DNA from: Collinsella sp.
GTDB lineage: Bacteria > Actinomycetota > Coriobacteriia > Coriobacteriales > Coriobacteriaceae
NCBI GenBank assembly: GCA_022713905.1
Contig: JAIHTM010000196.1
Location: forward strand, 1 to 10,403
Direction: 5' to 3'
Length of the DNA stretch: 10,403 nucleotides
Shown here: positions 1 to 5,878 of the stretch, one piece after another
Position numbering within the stretch: the stretch's first letter is position 1
Layout of the letters: the number at the start of each line of letters is the position of its first letter
Notes under the pieces: generated by a model
Seen by the model: the letters and a program-made list of their open reading frames with translations, nothing else
Database searches by the model: none
Told to the model about the DNA's origin: nothing
Made by a program: the position numbers and the translations under genes

Positions 1-67
1 GCGTCGCTTCGCTCCTTGCGTGCTGCGCTGGAAAACGCTTCGCGTTTCCTCAGCTCCGCACCCTTGC

Positions 68-92
68 GGGTTCGAATCCCTCCGCTTGCCCA
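68..92 (+). other. tRNA 3'-end-like sequence (T arm and acceptor strand), possible tRNA remnant
   Basis: The sequence GGGTTCGAATCCC is a typical T-arm core, and it is followed by an acceptor-like run ending in CCCA at 92. The 17 bases at 68-84 are identical to the T-arm region of the tRNA-Gln on the other strand. A whole tRNA does not fold from what is visible. The T stem has a C-T mismatch, the acceptor length and discriminator base do not fit an encoded CCA cleanly, and positions 1-67 show no D arm or anticodon arm. Instead 27-54 forms an imperfect hairpin (GCTGGAAAACGC with GCGTTTCCTCAGC). It could be the end of an unusual tRNA that starts before the window, a degenerate tRNA, or a tRNA 3' end copied by an integrating element. 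Confidence 0.3.
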
Positions 93-95
93 CAT

Positions 96-129
96 AAAAG
101 CGCCCTGGGCCGTTATGGGCTCAGGGCGC
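96..129 (-). terminator. Intrinsic terminator after tRNA-Gln, possibly bidirectional
   Basis: A 12-bp near-perfect stem (100-111 with 118-129, one mismatch) encloses a six-base loop. Read on the minus strand it is followed by TTTT, the form of a rho-independent terminator, and it lies about 10 bases past the tRNA-Gln 3' end. On the plus strand the trailing sequence is only mildly T-rich, so stopping transcripts from the left edge is possible but less certain. Confidence 0.75.
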
Positions 130-139
130 TCAATTGTAA

Positions 140-214
140 TGGCTGGGACGGAGGGATTCGAACCCCCAACAGCCGGCACCAAAAACCGGAGTTCTACCGT
201 TGAACTACGTCCCA
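140..214 (-). tRNA. tRNA-Gln(UUG)
   Basis: The minus strand folds into a full cloverleaf. The acceptor stem is TGGGACG with CGTCCCA (seven perfect pairs), followed by discriminator G and an encoded CCA at 142-140. The D arm is GTTC/GAAC, and the anticodon stem is CCGGT/GCCGG with one G-T pair around the loop TTTTGGT. The T arm is GGGGG TTCGAAT CCCTC with one G-T pair. Positions 34-36 of the tRNA read TTG, which gives glutamine. The gene lies 38 bases past the CwlM-like gene on the same strand, with no clear promoter or T-rich terminator between them (only a weak five-pair hairpin at 224-239), so co-transcription is possible. The hairpin at 96-129 ends the unit. Confidence 0.95.
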
Positions 215-252
215 ATGTGTGGTGTTGCCCAAAAGCAACTCGTCTAGTTTAC

Positions 253-1158
253 CTAATCTGCGAGGGCATCGCAAACGCCGTCGAGTAGGCGTACGGCGAG
301 CGTCTGCGCGTCGCTGGCCGTGAAGGTGCCGTTGTAGCGCGTCATGCCCGTGAGCTCAATGCGAATGCGAGCCGGCTTCTGCTGCGCGGCGACATTGGCG
401 GTGCGGATGCGCTGGGCCAGGTTGTGGCACTCGGCGAGGGCAATCGTGGCGCGTGGCGCGGCGTCGGCGGGCAGCTCGTCGCTTGCGATCTCGAGCACCA
501 GGTCAACGTTGGTTGGGACCTCGGAGTCGCAGAGCATCATGCCGCTATTGTCGGTCGTTGCCGTGGCGATATTCCACATGCGCGACGCAACACTGCGCGC
601 GATGGGGTCCTCGCCGATAACGGCAATCTGGAAGCGCTCGAGCACGTTGGCGGCGCGAGCAAAACCGATGCGGGACTCGGCTTCGGTGACCGAGGGCTTG
701 CCCTCCCACACATGGTGCAGGCGGTTGATGTAGGCGTAGGTGTCCTGGAAGGCCATGCCGTCGGCAAACAGGCCGACATTTTCCTGGAACTGCTGCAGGG
801 CGGCCTCGGTATGCGGACCAAAGTAGCCGTCGTCTTCGCCACAGGCAAAGCCCAAAACGTTGAGAGCGCGCTGCAGGGCCTGCACATCGGCGCCATGGAA
901 ATTGGGCATGCGCAGATAGAGAGTGCGGTCGCCCAGCTTATACGAAGCGTCTACAAGGGCGCTCCAGCAGGGGATATCGACGGCATGACCGGCAGCAAGG
1001 CCGCTGTCGAGCCTGAAGGTGCTGACGGCCTGCTCAGTGGTGGCTCCAAAGTACTTGTCGGTGACTTCGGCGGCATCAATCGTGTAGCCGAGCTGCAGGA
1101 GACGAGACTGCACGTCCTCGACGGCTGCTCCTTGCATGCCCGTTGTAATAGGTTCCAT
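253..1158 (-). CDS. CwlM-like cytoplasmic protein: two peptidoglycan-binding modules plus degenerate amidase-like domain
   Basis: The 301-residue product has two PG_binding_1 repeats at about residues 5-65 and 82-145, joined by ASYKLGDRTLY. That linker closely resembles the one I recall in mycobacterial CwlM. Residues about 155-301 align in outline with an Amidase_3 fold: a strand RFQIAVIG where the enzyme has its DPGHGG strand, then VDLVLEIASDE where it has a DLxxSIHxN strand, and a helix at the end. The zinc-binding histidines are absent from those places, so it should not cut peptidoglycan. No signal peptide or membrane segment is seen, so it probably acts in the cytoplasm. In mycobacteria CwlM is a non-enzymatic activator of MurA, and a similar control role in wall synthesis is inferred here. 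It is about 100 residues shorter than CwlM. The ATG at 1158 has AAAGGGG seven bases upstream. Confidence 0.8.
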   Translation of the reverse strand: MEPITTGMQGAAVEDVQSRLLQLGYTIDAAEVTDKYFGATTEQAVSTFRLDSGLAAGHAVDIPCWSALVDASYKLGDRTLYLRMPNFHGADVQALQRALNVLGFACGEDDGYFGPHTEAALQQFQENVGLFADGMAFQDTYAYINRLHHVWEGKPSVTEAESRIGFARAANVLERFQIAVIGEDPIARSVASRMWNIATATTDNSGMMLCDSEVPTNVDLVLEIASDELPADAAPRATIALAECHNLAQRIRTANVAAQQKPARIRIELTGMTRYNGTFTASDAQTLAVRLLDGVCDALAD

Positions 1159-1225
1159 GAACGAACCCCTTTCGGCGTACCATTCGTACTATTTGAGCGT
1201 CTGTCGGATAGACAACGCAAAGGGA

Positions 1226-1239
1226 TGCATAAACATGCA
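1226..1239. promoter_or_regulatory. Palindrome TGCAT-AAAC-ATGCA in the gap before the CwlM-like gene
   Basis: The 138-base gap 1159-1296 lies between the polyprenyl synthase stop and the CwlM-like start, both on the minus strand. It holds a perfect five-base inverted repeat with a four-base spacer, about 70 bases upstream of the CwlM-like ATG. It could be an operator or part of a promoter. I see no convincing -35/-10 pair: TTGTCT and ATAGTA 17 bases apart on the minus strand is the best, and weak. The start of the gap also holds GGTTATAAAACC, a small hairpin that is not a proper terminator, so read-through from the upstream gene is likely. Confidence 0.25.
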
Positions 1240-1296
1240 CTCAACAGTGTAGCAAGTTGTGCCTAAATACGCTGCTGACAGGTTTTATAACCCCCG

Positions 1297-2361
1297 TTAG
1301 TTAAGGCGCTCCACAAAGAAATCTCCCATGGAGAGGAACAGCTCGCGTGCGTGCGGATCAAGCTCAACGTTCTCGATGGCCGCTTTGGCCTTAGCGGTCA
1401 GGTCGAGCGCGTAAGTGTGGGCGTAATCGATGGAGCCGGTCTCTTGGAAGATCTCCACGGCGCGTGCGAGCTGCGCGGGATCATCGGTGCCCGAGGAAAG
1501 AATCGCCTCGACCTCGTCGTGGTAGCGCTCATCAGAGAGGGCATGTACGGCGACAAGCGTGCGCTTGCCCTCGGTGATGTCGGTGCGGAAGTCCTTGTTG
1601 GCGGCTTCCTTAGTGCCGACAAGGTTGAGCAGGTCGTCCTGAATCTGAAAGGCAAGGCCCGTGTGCAGGCCAAAGGCGCGCAGCGCTTCGATTTGCTTAT
1701 CGCTGCCGCCGCCGATAATGGCTCCGGCGGCAAGCGGCGTGGCTCCGCTGTAAAACGCGGTCTTGTGCGTTGCCATGTCCAGGTAGTCATCAACCGAGAT
1801 ATCAAAGCGCCCGTCACGGACCCAACCCAGGTCGAGTGCTTGACCCTCGATGGTGCGGACGATCATCTCGGTAAGCTCGTGGAGCACGCGCAGCTTCACG
1901 TCGGACTCAAGCGTAGGGTCGTCGAGAACCGTCTTGGTGACCATGGTGAGCGCCAGGTCGCCACAATTGATGGCAAGGCCCGTGCCCTCGGTAAGGTGCA
2001 TGCAGGGCTTGCCTCGACGAAGCTGTCCGTTGTCGGCGATGTCGTCGTGGATCAGCGCGCCCGACTGGAAATGCTCGATGGCTGCCGCGGCGCTGCGGGC
2101 GCTCTCAAAGCTGCCGCCCACTGCGGTTGCGGCGAGCATACAGATAAGCGGGCGGTGGCGCTTGCCGGCGTTGGCCGTAAAAGCCGAGAGCGGCGCATAC
2201 AGGTAGCGCTCGATATCGGCAGAGGTCGCCTGTCCGTCAAAGAACGTGGCCAGATAGTCGTTAATCTGGTCAAAGTGCTGGGCTAAAAAGCTGGTAAACG
2301 GACTGGACACGGGTTCTCGCATTCTTTCTTGGGTTACATCGTTGCGGTGTGCAGATACCAT
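1297..2361 (-). CDS. All-trans polyprenyl diphosphate synthase (IspA/IspB family)
   Basis: The enzyme joins isopentenyl diphosphate to an allylic diphosphate to make the prenyl chain of quinones or other lipids. The first aspartate-rich motif is DDIAD at residues 106-110, preceded by LIH and followed by GQLRRGKP. The second is DDLLN at 242-246, with the downstream block KDFRTDITEGKRT. The first motif lacks the two-residue insert of bacterial farnesyl synthases. The residue five places before it is glycine, not tyrosine or phenylalanine, which suggests a product longer than C15. The second motif ends in Asn where Asp is usual. The length (354 from the first ATG) is normal. The start is uncertain: the ATG at 2322 gives 341 residues and has AAGAAAGA just upstream, though very close, while the ATG at 2361 has only a weak GTGG. 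It lies 74 bases past the PTS-HAD stop with no visible terminator between. Confidence 0.9.
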   Translation of the reverse strand: MVSAHRNDVTQERMREPVSSPFTSFLAQHFDQINDYLATFFDGQATSADIERYLYAPLSAFTANAGKRHRPLICMLAATAVGGSFESARSAAAAIEHFQSGALIHDDIADNGQLRRGKPCMHLTEGTGLAINCGDLALTMVTKTVLDDPTLESDVKLRVLHELTEMIVRTIEGQALDLGWVRDGRFDISVDDYLDMATHKTAFYSGATPLAAGAIIGGGSDKQIEALRAFGLHTGLAFQIQDDLLNLVGTKEAANKDFRTDITEGKRTLVAVHALSDERYHDEVEAILSSGTDDPAQLARAVEIFQETGSIDYAHTYALDLTAKAKAAIENVELDPHARELFLSMGDFFVERLN

Positions 2362-2435
2362 ATTGCCACATTGGAGTTGCCGGCGCGTCTGTTTTGGCGA
2401 TTTGGAGAAACGGGACGCGTGCGCGTGCCGGCTGC

Positions 2436-4886
2436 TTATATAAGCCTAAAGTGCTCGAGCGCCTTGACGACGCCATCTTTGTCGACCGAGTCGGTGATGT
2501 AGTCGGCGCGCTTTTTGAGATAGTCTGGCGCATTGCCCATGGCGATACCGACATCGACGGCGTTCATCAGCGAGACGTCATTGCTGGCGTCGCCGATGCC
2601 GTACACGGTTCCGTGGTGGGGATCGAGGGCGTCGAGTACAGACTGGATGCCCCCGCGCTTCGTGCATTCGCGGGGCGAGATTTCGGTTACCTCGAGTTCG
2701 AGCTCGTTAAAGCACAGCAGCGGCTCAAGTGCCTTATCTTGAGCGATGTGGTTGGCGAGCGATGTAGACATCAAGATCTTGTAGACACTGTAATGTTGCA
2801 GCTGCGTGACTGCGTCGCCCAGGGTGCGCGCGTATCCGGGAGCATCGGGGGCATCGGCACTCATGCGCACGACGCCGTTGAGGCCCTCAAAGCGGATGAC
2901 CTCGCCCGATTGCTCAAGGTAGGGGGCAAGACGCTGCAGCATACTGGGCGTCATCGACAGATCGCGAATTGCGTGTCCGTCGATCTCGGCGTAACCGCCC
3001 GCAAGACAGACGATGCCGGTCCAGGGCAGCTCAAGAAGTTTGGGGTGGATGCAGCTGAGGGTGCGTCCTGTGCAGATAAAGGCCATGTTGCCGTTTGCAA
3101 CGAAATCGCGGATGGCCTGCGAGACCGCCTCGTTGGGATAAGGGGACAGGTCACGCTCGCTCTCGGGAAGCTCTTGTGCCACTCGAGGGTCTTGCCAGGC
3201 GAGCGTTCCGTCGATATCGAAGAAGCAGATATCGCCGCGCTTATGGGCTGCGCTGGCGGCAGGGGAGGCCGAGGTGGTGGGCACAAATCCCGGCTCGAGG
3301 CCCATGATCTGGTCAAAATGCTCTTTAACGCGGGGAACGGAGATGCCGATGATCACCTGGGCGGTCTTGCCCGTAATGATGAGGCCCTTGGCGCCCACCG
3401 CGACGAACGACGCGTTATCTGCAACGATGGAAGGGTCTGCGACCTCGACGCGCAGGCGCGTGGCGCAGTTGGTTGCGCCCACGATATTGCCAACGCCACC
3501 TAAAAGCTGAATTACCCGCTCAGCGAGGACGTGATCTTGATCGGATCGACTATTGACCTCGTCATTGGGAGATTGCTCTTTGGCAAAGTCGCTTCCCGTT
3601 AAACAATCGATTGCCGCGCGATTGGCGACATGATTCTCGCGGCCCGGCGTCTTAAGGTCATAGACCAAGATGAGTGCTCGAAAACTAACAAAAAAGATGA
3701 GGCTAAAGGCAAGGCCGATACCGAGCGCCAAAAGATAGGCACCGGCATGCGTGCGCATGAGCGGAATAAAGTTGAAGGCTGCCATCTCCATGAGGCCGCC
3801 CGAGAAGATGCCGACGATGCCAAAGAGATTCATGGCTGTGGCAAGGCAAGACGATAAGACGGCGTAGAGCAAAAAGAGCCCGGGGTGGGTGAACATAAAG
3901 AGAAACTCGAGTGGCTCGGTAACGCCGCAAACCACCGAGGCGATGATGGCGGGAACAAGGATGACCCTGAGGCCGGCGCGGCGCTCGGATTTTGCGGTGG
4001 AGTAGAACGCAGCTGCGATGGCAGGAAGGCCAAAGACTTTGACCCAGCCGGTGGCGGTAAAACCGGCCCACGGCGCAAGCTCATTAAGGGGGCGCGTGCT
4101 ATGGGAGAGGATGGGGAGCAAACTGCTCCACGTGGCGTAGATGCCGTCGTTAATGACCAGGTTGTCGTAGTAGATCGGCATGTAGAGCAGGTGGTGCAGG
4201 CCAAAGGGCTCGAGTGCTCGTTCTAAAAAGACAAAGATGCCCACGCCAAAGGGACCGACGCCTGCAAGCGCGTGACGCAGCGTATCGGTCACAGCGTATA
4301 CGAAGGGCACGATGGCGGCCGAGATGGCGGCAAGGGCAAACACGGCAAAAAAGCTGATGAGGTAGACCAGCGAGGAGCCCGAGAAGGTGCCGAGCCAATC
4401 GGGAACCTTGGCATCGTAGAAGCGGTCATGGATGGTGACGACGGTTGCCGATACCGCCAGCGGGCCGATAATGCCGGTGTCGAGCGTCTTGATGCCGTCG
4501 ATGACGGTGATACCGCTGGCGGTGGTCAAAGATGACGGGTACTCAAGTCCAAGGTTGTCTCCGCTCAGCTTAATGATCTCGCTCAAAAAGAAGCAGTAGG
4601 CAAAATAGGCGACGAGAGCCTCGAGGCAGCAACGAGCCGGTTGTTTTTGGGCAAGACCGATGGGCAGCGCTACGGCAAAAAGGAGCGGGAGGCGTTTAAA
4701 GACCGTCCACGAGCCGCGCTGGATGATGGTCCAAAAAACGTACCAAGGGGTTCCGTATACGGCGAGATCGCCGACGATGTCCGCAGTCGTTGCGAGAGCG
4801 GAGACGCCGACCATGAGGCCCGATATAGAAAACAGCATGGCGGGCGCGAACATTGCCCCGCCAAAGCGTTGGATTTTTTGCAGCAT
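2436..4886 (-). CDS. PTS EIIC-EIIB sugar transporter fused to Cof-type HAD phosphatase
   Basis: This 816-residue protein has three parts. Residues 1 to about 415 form an EIIC membrane domain of the glucose/maltose/alpha-glucoside family. It has many hydrophobic segments, the motif PFGLHH, and TEPLEFLF at 323-330, where Glu324 is the expected sugar-binding residue. Residues about 450-530 form an EIIB domain with NCATRLR, and Cys474 is the likely phosphocysteine. After an Ala/Ser-rich linker, residues about 552-816 form a whole HAD-IIB (Cof-like) phosphatase: FFDIDGTL with Asp557/Asp559, Thr606 in CTGRT, Lys743, and GDASND with Asp766/Asp770. EIIC-EIIB should bring in and phosphorylate a sugar at the membrane, and the cytoplasmic HAD part may remove phosphate from that product or another sugar phosphate. 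No EIIA domain is present, so a separate EIIA must supply phosphate. The ATG is preceded by GGAAGG six bases upstream. The gene is divergent from the regulator remnant. The substrate is unknown. Confidence 0.92.
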   Translation of the reverse strand: MLQKIQRFGGAMFAPAMLFSISGLMVGVSALATTADIVGDLAVYGTPWYVFWTIIQRGSWTVFKRLPLLFAVALPIGLAQKQPARCCLEALVAYFAYCFFLSEIIKLSGDNLGLEYPSSLTTASGITVIDGIKTLDTGIIGPLAVSATVVTIHDRFYDAKVPDWLGTFSGSSLVYLISFFAVFALAAISAAIVPFVYAVTDTLRHALAGVGPFGVGIFVFLERALEPFGLHHLLYMPIYYDNLVINDGIYATWSSLLPILSHSTRPLNELAPWAGFTATGWVKVFGLPAIAAAFYSTAKSERRAGLRVILVPAIIASVVCGVTEPLEFLFMFTHPGLFLLYAVLSSCLATAMNLFGIVGIFSGGLMEMAAFNFIPLMRTHAGAYLLALGIGLAFSLIFFVSFRALILVYDLKTPGRENHVANRAAIDCLTGSDFAKEQSPNDEVNSRSDQDHVLAERVIQLLGGVGNIVGATNCATRLRVEVADPSIVADNASFVAVGAKGLIITGKTAQVIIGISVPRVKEHFDQIMGLEPGFVPTTSASPAASAAHKRGDICFFDIDGTLAWQDPRVAQELPESERDLSPYPNEAVSQAIRDFVANGNMAFICTGRTLSCIHPKLLELPWTGIVCLAGGYAEIDGHAIRDLSMTPSMLQRLAPYLEQSGEVIRFEGLNGVVRMSADAPDAPGYARTLGDAVTQLQHYSVYKILMSTSLANHIAQDKALEPLLCFNELELEVTEISPRECTKRGGIQSVLDALDPHHGTVYGIGDASNDVSLMNAVDVGIAMGNAPDYLKKRADYITDSVDKDGVVKALEHFRLI

Positions 4887-4927
4887 GTTCTGCCTTCCGA
4901 ATATCGAGGCGCGTTGCGCGTGGGGAA

Positions 4928-4939
4928 ACGTTTAAACAA
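4928..4939. promoter_or_regulatory. Operator-like dyad at the PTS-HAD promoter
   Basis: ACGTTTAAACAA contains the perfect palindrome GTTTAAAC and matches TTGTTTAAACAA at 10 of 12 places. It lies just downstream of the putative minus-strand -10 at 4947-4952, over the expected transcription start, where a bound repressor would block initiation. Sister sites lie at 5050-5061 and 5759-5770. Known operators of GntR/HutC sugar repressors such as TreR have the related form TTGTNTANACAA. Confidence 0.5.
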
Positions 4940-4946
4940 TGGATTC

Positions 4947-4952
4947 ATTGTA
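4947..4952 (-). promoter_or_regulatory. Putative -10 box of the PTS-HAD promoter
   Basis: The minus strand reads TACAAT, five of six matches to TATAAT, 61 bases upstream of the ATG. No good -35 stands 16-18 bases upstream (GGTACG at 17), so the promoter may need an activator or be weak. A TTGACG further up at 5015-5020 lacks a partner -10. Confidence 0.4.
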
Positions 4953-4989
4953 GAGGACCAGACGATTGTCGTACCGGCAGTTTTGAGCG

Positions 4990-5053
4990 AAACCGATTTG
5001 GGCATGACAGAAACCGTCAACGGTTAAATCCTGTCGCTTTACCGATATTCGGT
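4990..5053. promoter_or_regulatory. Cluster of ACCGA/AACCGT dyads in the divergent intergenic region
   Basis: Between the two divergent promoters are AAACCGA (4990-4996), the dyad AACCGT-CA-ACGGTT (5012-5025), and the dyad ACCGA-TAT-TCGGT (5041-5053). The last overlaps the start of the GTTTAAAC element. The repeated ACCGN half-sites suggest a second DNA-binding protein acting on this region, or hairpins in the leader. No regulator is assigned. Confidence 0.3.
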
Positions 5054-5061
5054 TTAAACAA
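5050..5061. promoter_or_regulatory. Operator-like dyad at the regulator promoter
   Basis: CGGTTTAAACAA contains the palindrome GTTTAAAC and shares GTTTAAACAAC (5052-5062) with the site ahead of the ABC operon apart from one T/C change. It overlaps the putative -35 of the regulator promoter, which fits self-regulation. Confidence 0.5.
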
Positions 5062-5080
5062 CTTTAAGAAATGCTATCGT
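5053..5080 (+). promoter_or_regulatory. Putative promoter of the GntR/UTRA regulator
   Basis: TTTAAA (5053-5058) and TATCGT (5075-5080) are 16 bases apart, and TG at 5072-5073 makes an extended -10. The same layout, GTTyAAACAAC followed about 12-13 bases later by a TATCGT box, recurs ahead of the binding-protein gene. The expected transcription start is near 5087, about 29 bases ahead of the ATG at 5116. Confidence 0.45.
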
Positions 5081-5103
5081 GCCTAGCCGGAAATGAATAA
5101 TGT

Positions 5104-5110
5104 AGAGGTG
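5104..5110 (+). promoter_or_regulatory. Ribosome binding site of the original regulator start
   Basis: AGAGGTG stands five bases ahead of the ATG at 5116, which begins MPKAIYR. This site shows that 5116 is the real ancestral start. It also shows that the ATG at 5093, which is in frame with the UTRA part but has no ribosome site and would be almost leaderless, is not. Confidence 0.65.
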
Positions 5111-5115
5111 AAACA

Positions 5116-5752
5116 ATGCCAAAAGCGATATACCGCCTTGGGTATGCTGGCCGACGGGATGTTTGTGCAGCCCATACACGGCAAGGGCGTGCGCGTTATT
5201 TGGCTTAAGGGCGAAACCGACATGTTGGGCGCACTCGAAGAGGTTGAGTCGTTTGGCGAGTTTGCAAAGCGCAACAATGCCGTTGCATCGACGGACGTTA
5301 AGTCTTTCGAACATCTGGTTTGCACCGAGCAACTCTCTCGTCACCTGGGCTTTAAGGTGGGCGAGGAGTTGATTCGCGTAGTGCGTGTCCGAAGCCTCAA
5401 CGGCAACGCGCGCCAAGTGGACCATGGCTATTTTTTGGCGTCGATCGCCAAGGGCCTGACTCCCGAAATCGCGGCAGATTCTATTTACGGCTATCTGGAG
5501 CACAAGCGCGGTGTCAAAGTGATGGCGAGCCGTCGTACGGTGAGTGTCGAGCTCGCCAACGATGAGGACTGCAGCTATCTTGACCTCGGCAAATACAACT
5601 GCGTTGCCGTCATGGAGAGTCAGTCGTACACCTCGGATGGCATCTTGTTTGAGGTGACGCACACTCGCACACACCCCGAGATCTTCCATTACCGCGTCAA
5701 TTCAAGTATCAAGTTGAAATTACCGTTCACCGAAGTTTTTCTACCGCTCTAG
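5116..5752 (+). pseudogene. GntR/UTRA-family sugar regulator lacking its helix-turn-helix (frameshifting internal deletion)
   Basis: From the ATG at 5116 the product begins MPKAIYR, a start I associate with GntR/UTRA regulators of this group. The reading frame then runs into unrelated residues and stops at 5206-5208 after 30 codons. In another frame, from 5135 on, comes ALGMLADGMFVQPIHGKG, which looks like the last helix and wing of a GntR domain. It leads into a complete UTRA ligand-binding domain (FEHLVCTE, ELIRVVRVRSLNG, VDHGYFLAS, VAVMESQSY) that ends with TAG at 5750-5752. About 40 codons of winged helix-turn-helix seem to be missing, with a net change of 2 modulo 3. An HTH-less UTRA protein could only arise from starts without ribosome sites (ATG 5093, 5144 or 5159). 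In life the intact protein would have bound the nearby TTGTTTAAACAA-like sites and responded to a sugar phosphate. An assembly error is possible but would have to remove over 100 bases. Confidence 0.75.
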
Positions 5753-5758
5753 TAATAC

Positions 5759-5770
5759 TTGTTCAAACAA
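5759..5770. promoter_or_regulatory. Operator-like dyad at the ABC operon promoter
   Basis: TTGTTCAAACAA is a near-perfect palindrome, one base away from TTGTTTAAACAA, and is the best of the three sites. It covers the putative -35 of the binding-protein promoter and lies only seven bases past the regulator stop codon. Confidence 0.55.
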
Positions 5771-5790
5771 CTAGCCAAATAGCGTATCGT
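5762..5790 (+). promoter_or_regulatory. Putative promoter of the ABC sugar-uptake operon
   Basis: TTCAAA (5762-5767) and TATCGT (5785-5790) are 17 bases apart, each with four of six consensus bases. The operator-like dyad overlaps the -35. The transcript would start near 5797 and carry a leader of about 80 bases. Confidence 0.45.
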
Positions 5791-5804
5791 TCAAATCAGC
5801 AAAA

Positions 5805-5855
5805 GGGGCAAAGTCCCCGAGCCAATCTCCGAAGGCGGCGGCAAAGGGTGCCGCC
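5805..5855 (+). other. Two hairpins in the leader of the binding-protein mRNA
   Basis: GGGG (5805-5808) can pair with CCCC (5815-5818). GGCGGCA (5837-5843) pairs perfectly with TGCCGCC (5849-5855) around a five-base loop. The second hairpin ends seven bases ahead of the ribosome site GAAAGGG at 5863-5869. A GC-rich hairpin near the 5' end may protect the message of this probably highly expressed gene. No known riboswitch is recognised. Confidence 0.5.
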
Positions 5856-5878
5856 ACGGTGTGAAAGGGTGGATTGTA

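Noticed and set aside
1..92. tRNA-Ser(GGA) ending at 92, from CTGGAAA at 28-34
   Set aside because: The bases flanking CTGGAAA do not form an anticodon stem, and the upstream bases lack the D-arm pattern of serine tRNAs. tRNA-Sec was also rejected as there is no TCA in an anticodon loop.
424..1266. Plus-strand open frame opposite the CwlM-like gene
   Set aside because: No ribosome site and no family features, and the minus-strand frame has clear PG-binding repeats and a good ribosome site.
1351..3503. Plus-strand open frames opposite the polyprenyl synthase and the HAD/EIIB part (1351-2286 and 2349-3503)
   Set aside because: Their products show no known motifs, while the minus-strand genes carry intact catalytic motifs over the same bases.
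5093..5752. A 219-residue regulator starting at the ATG at 5093
   Set aside because: No ribosome site, it would start only a few bases after the expected transcription start, and its first residues are an out-of-frame reading of the real ribosome site and the MPKAIYR codons.
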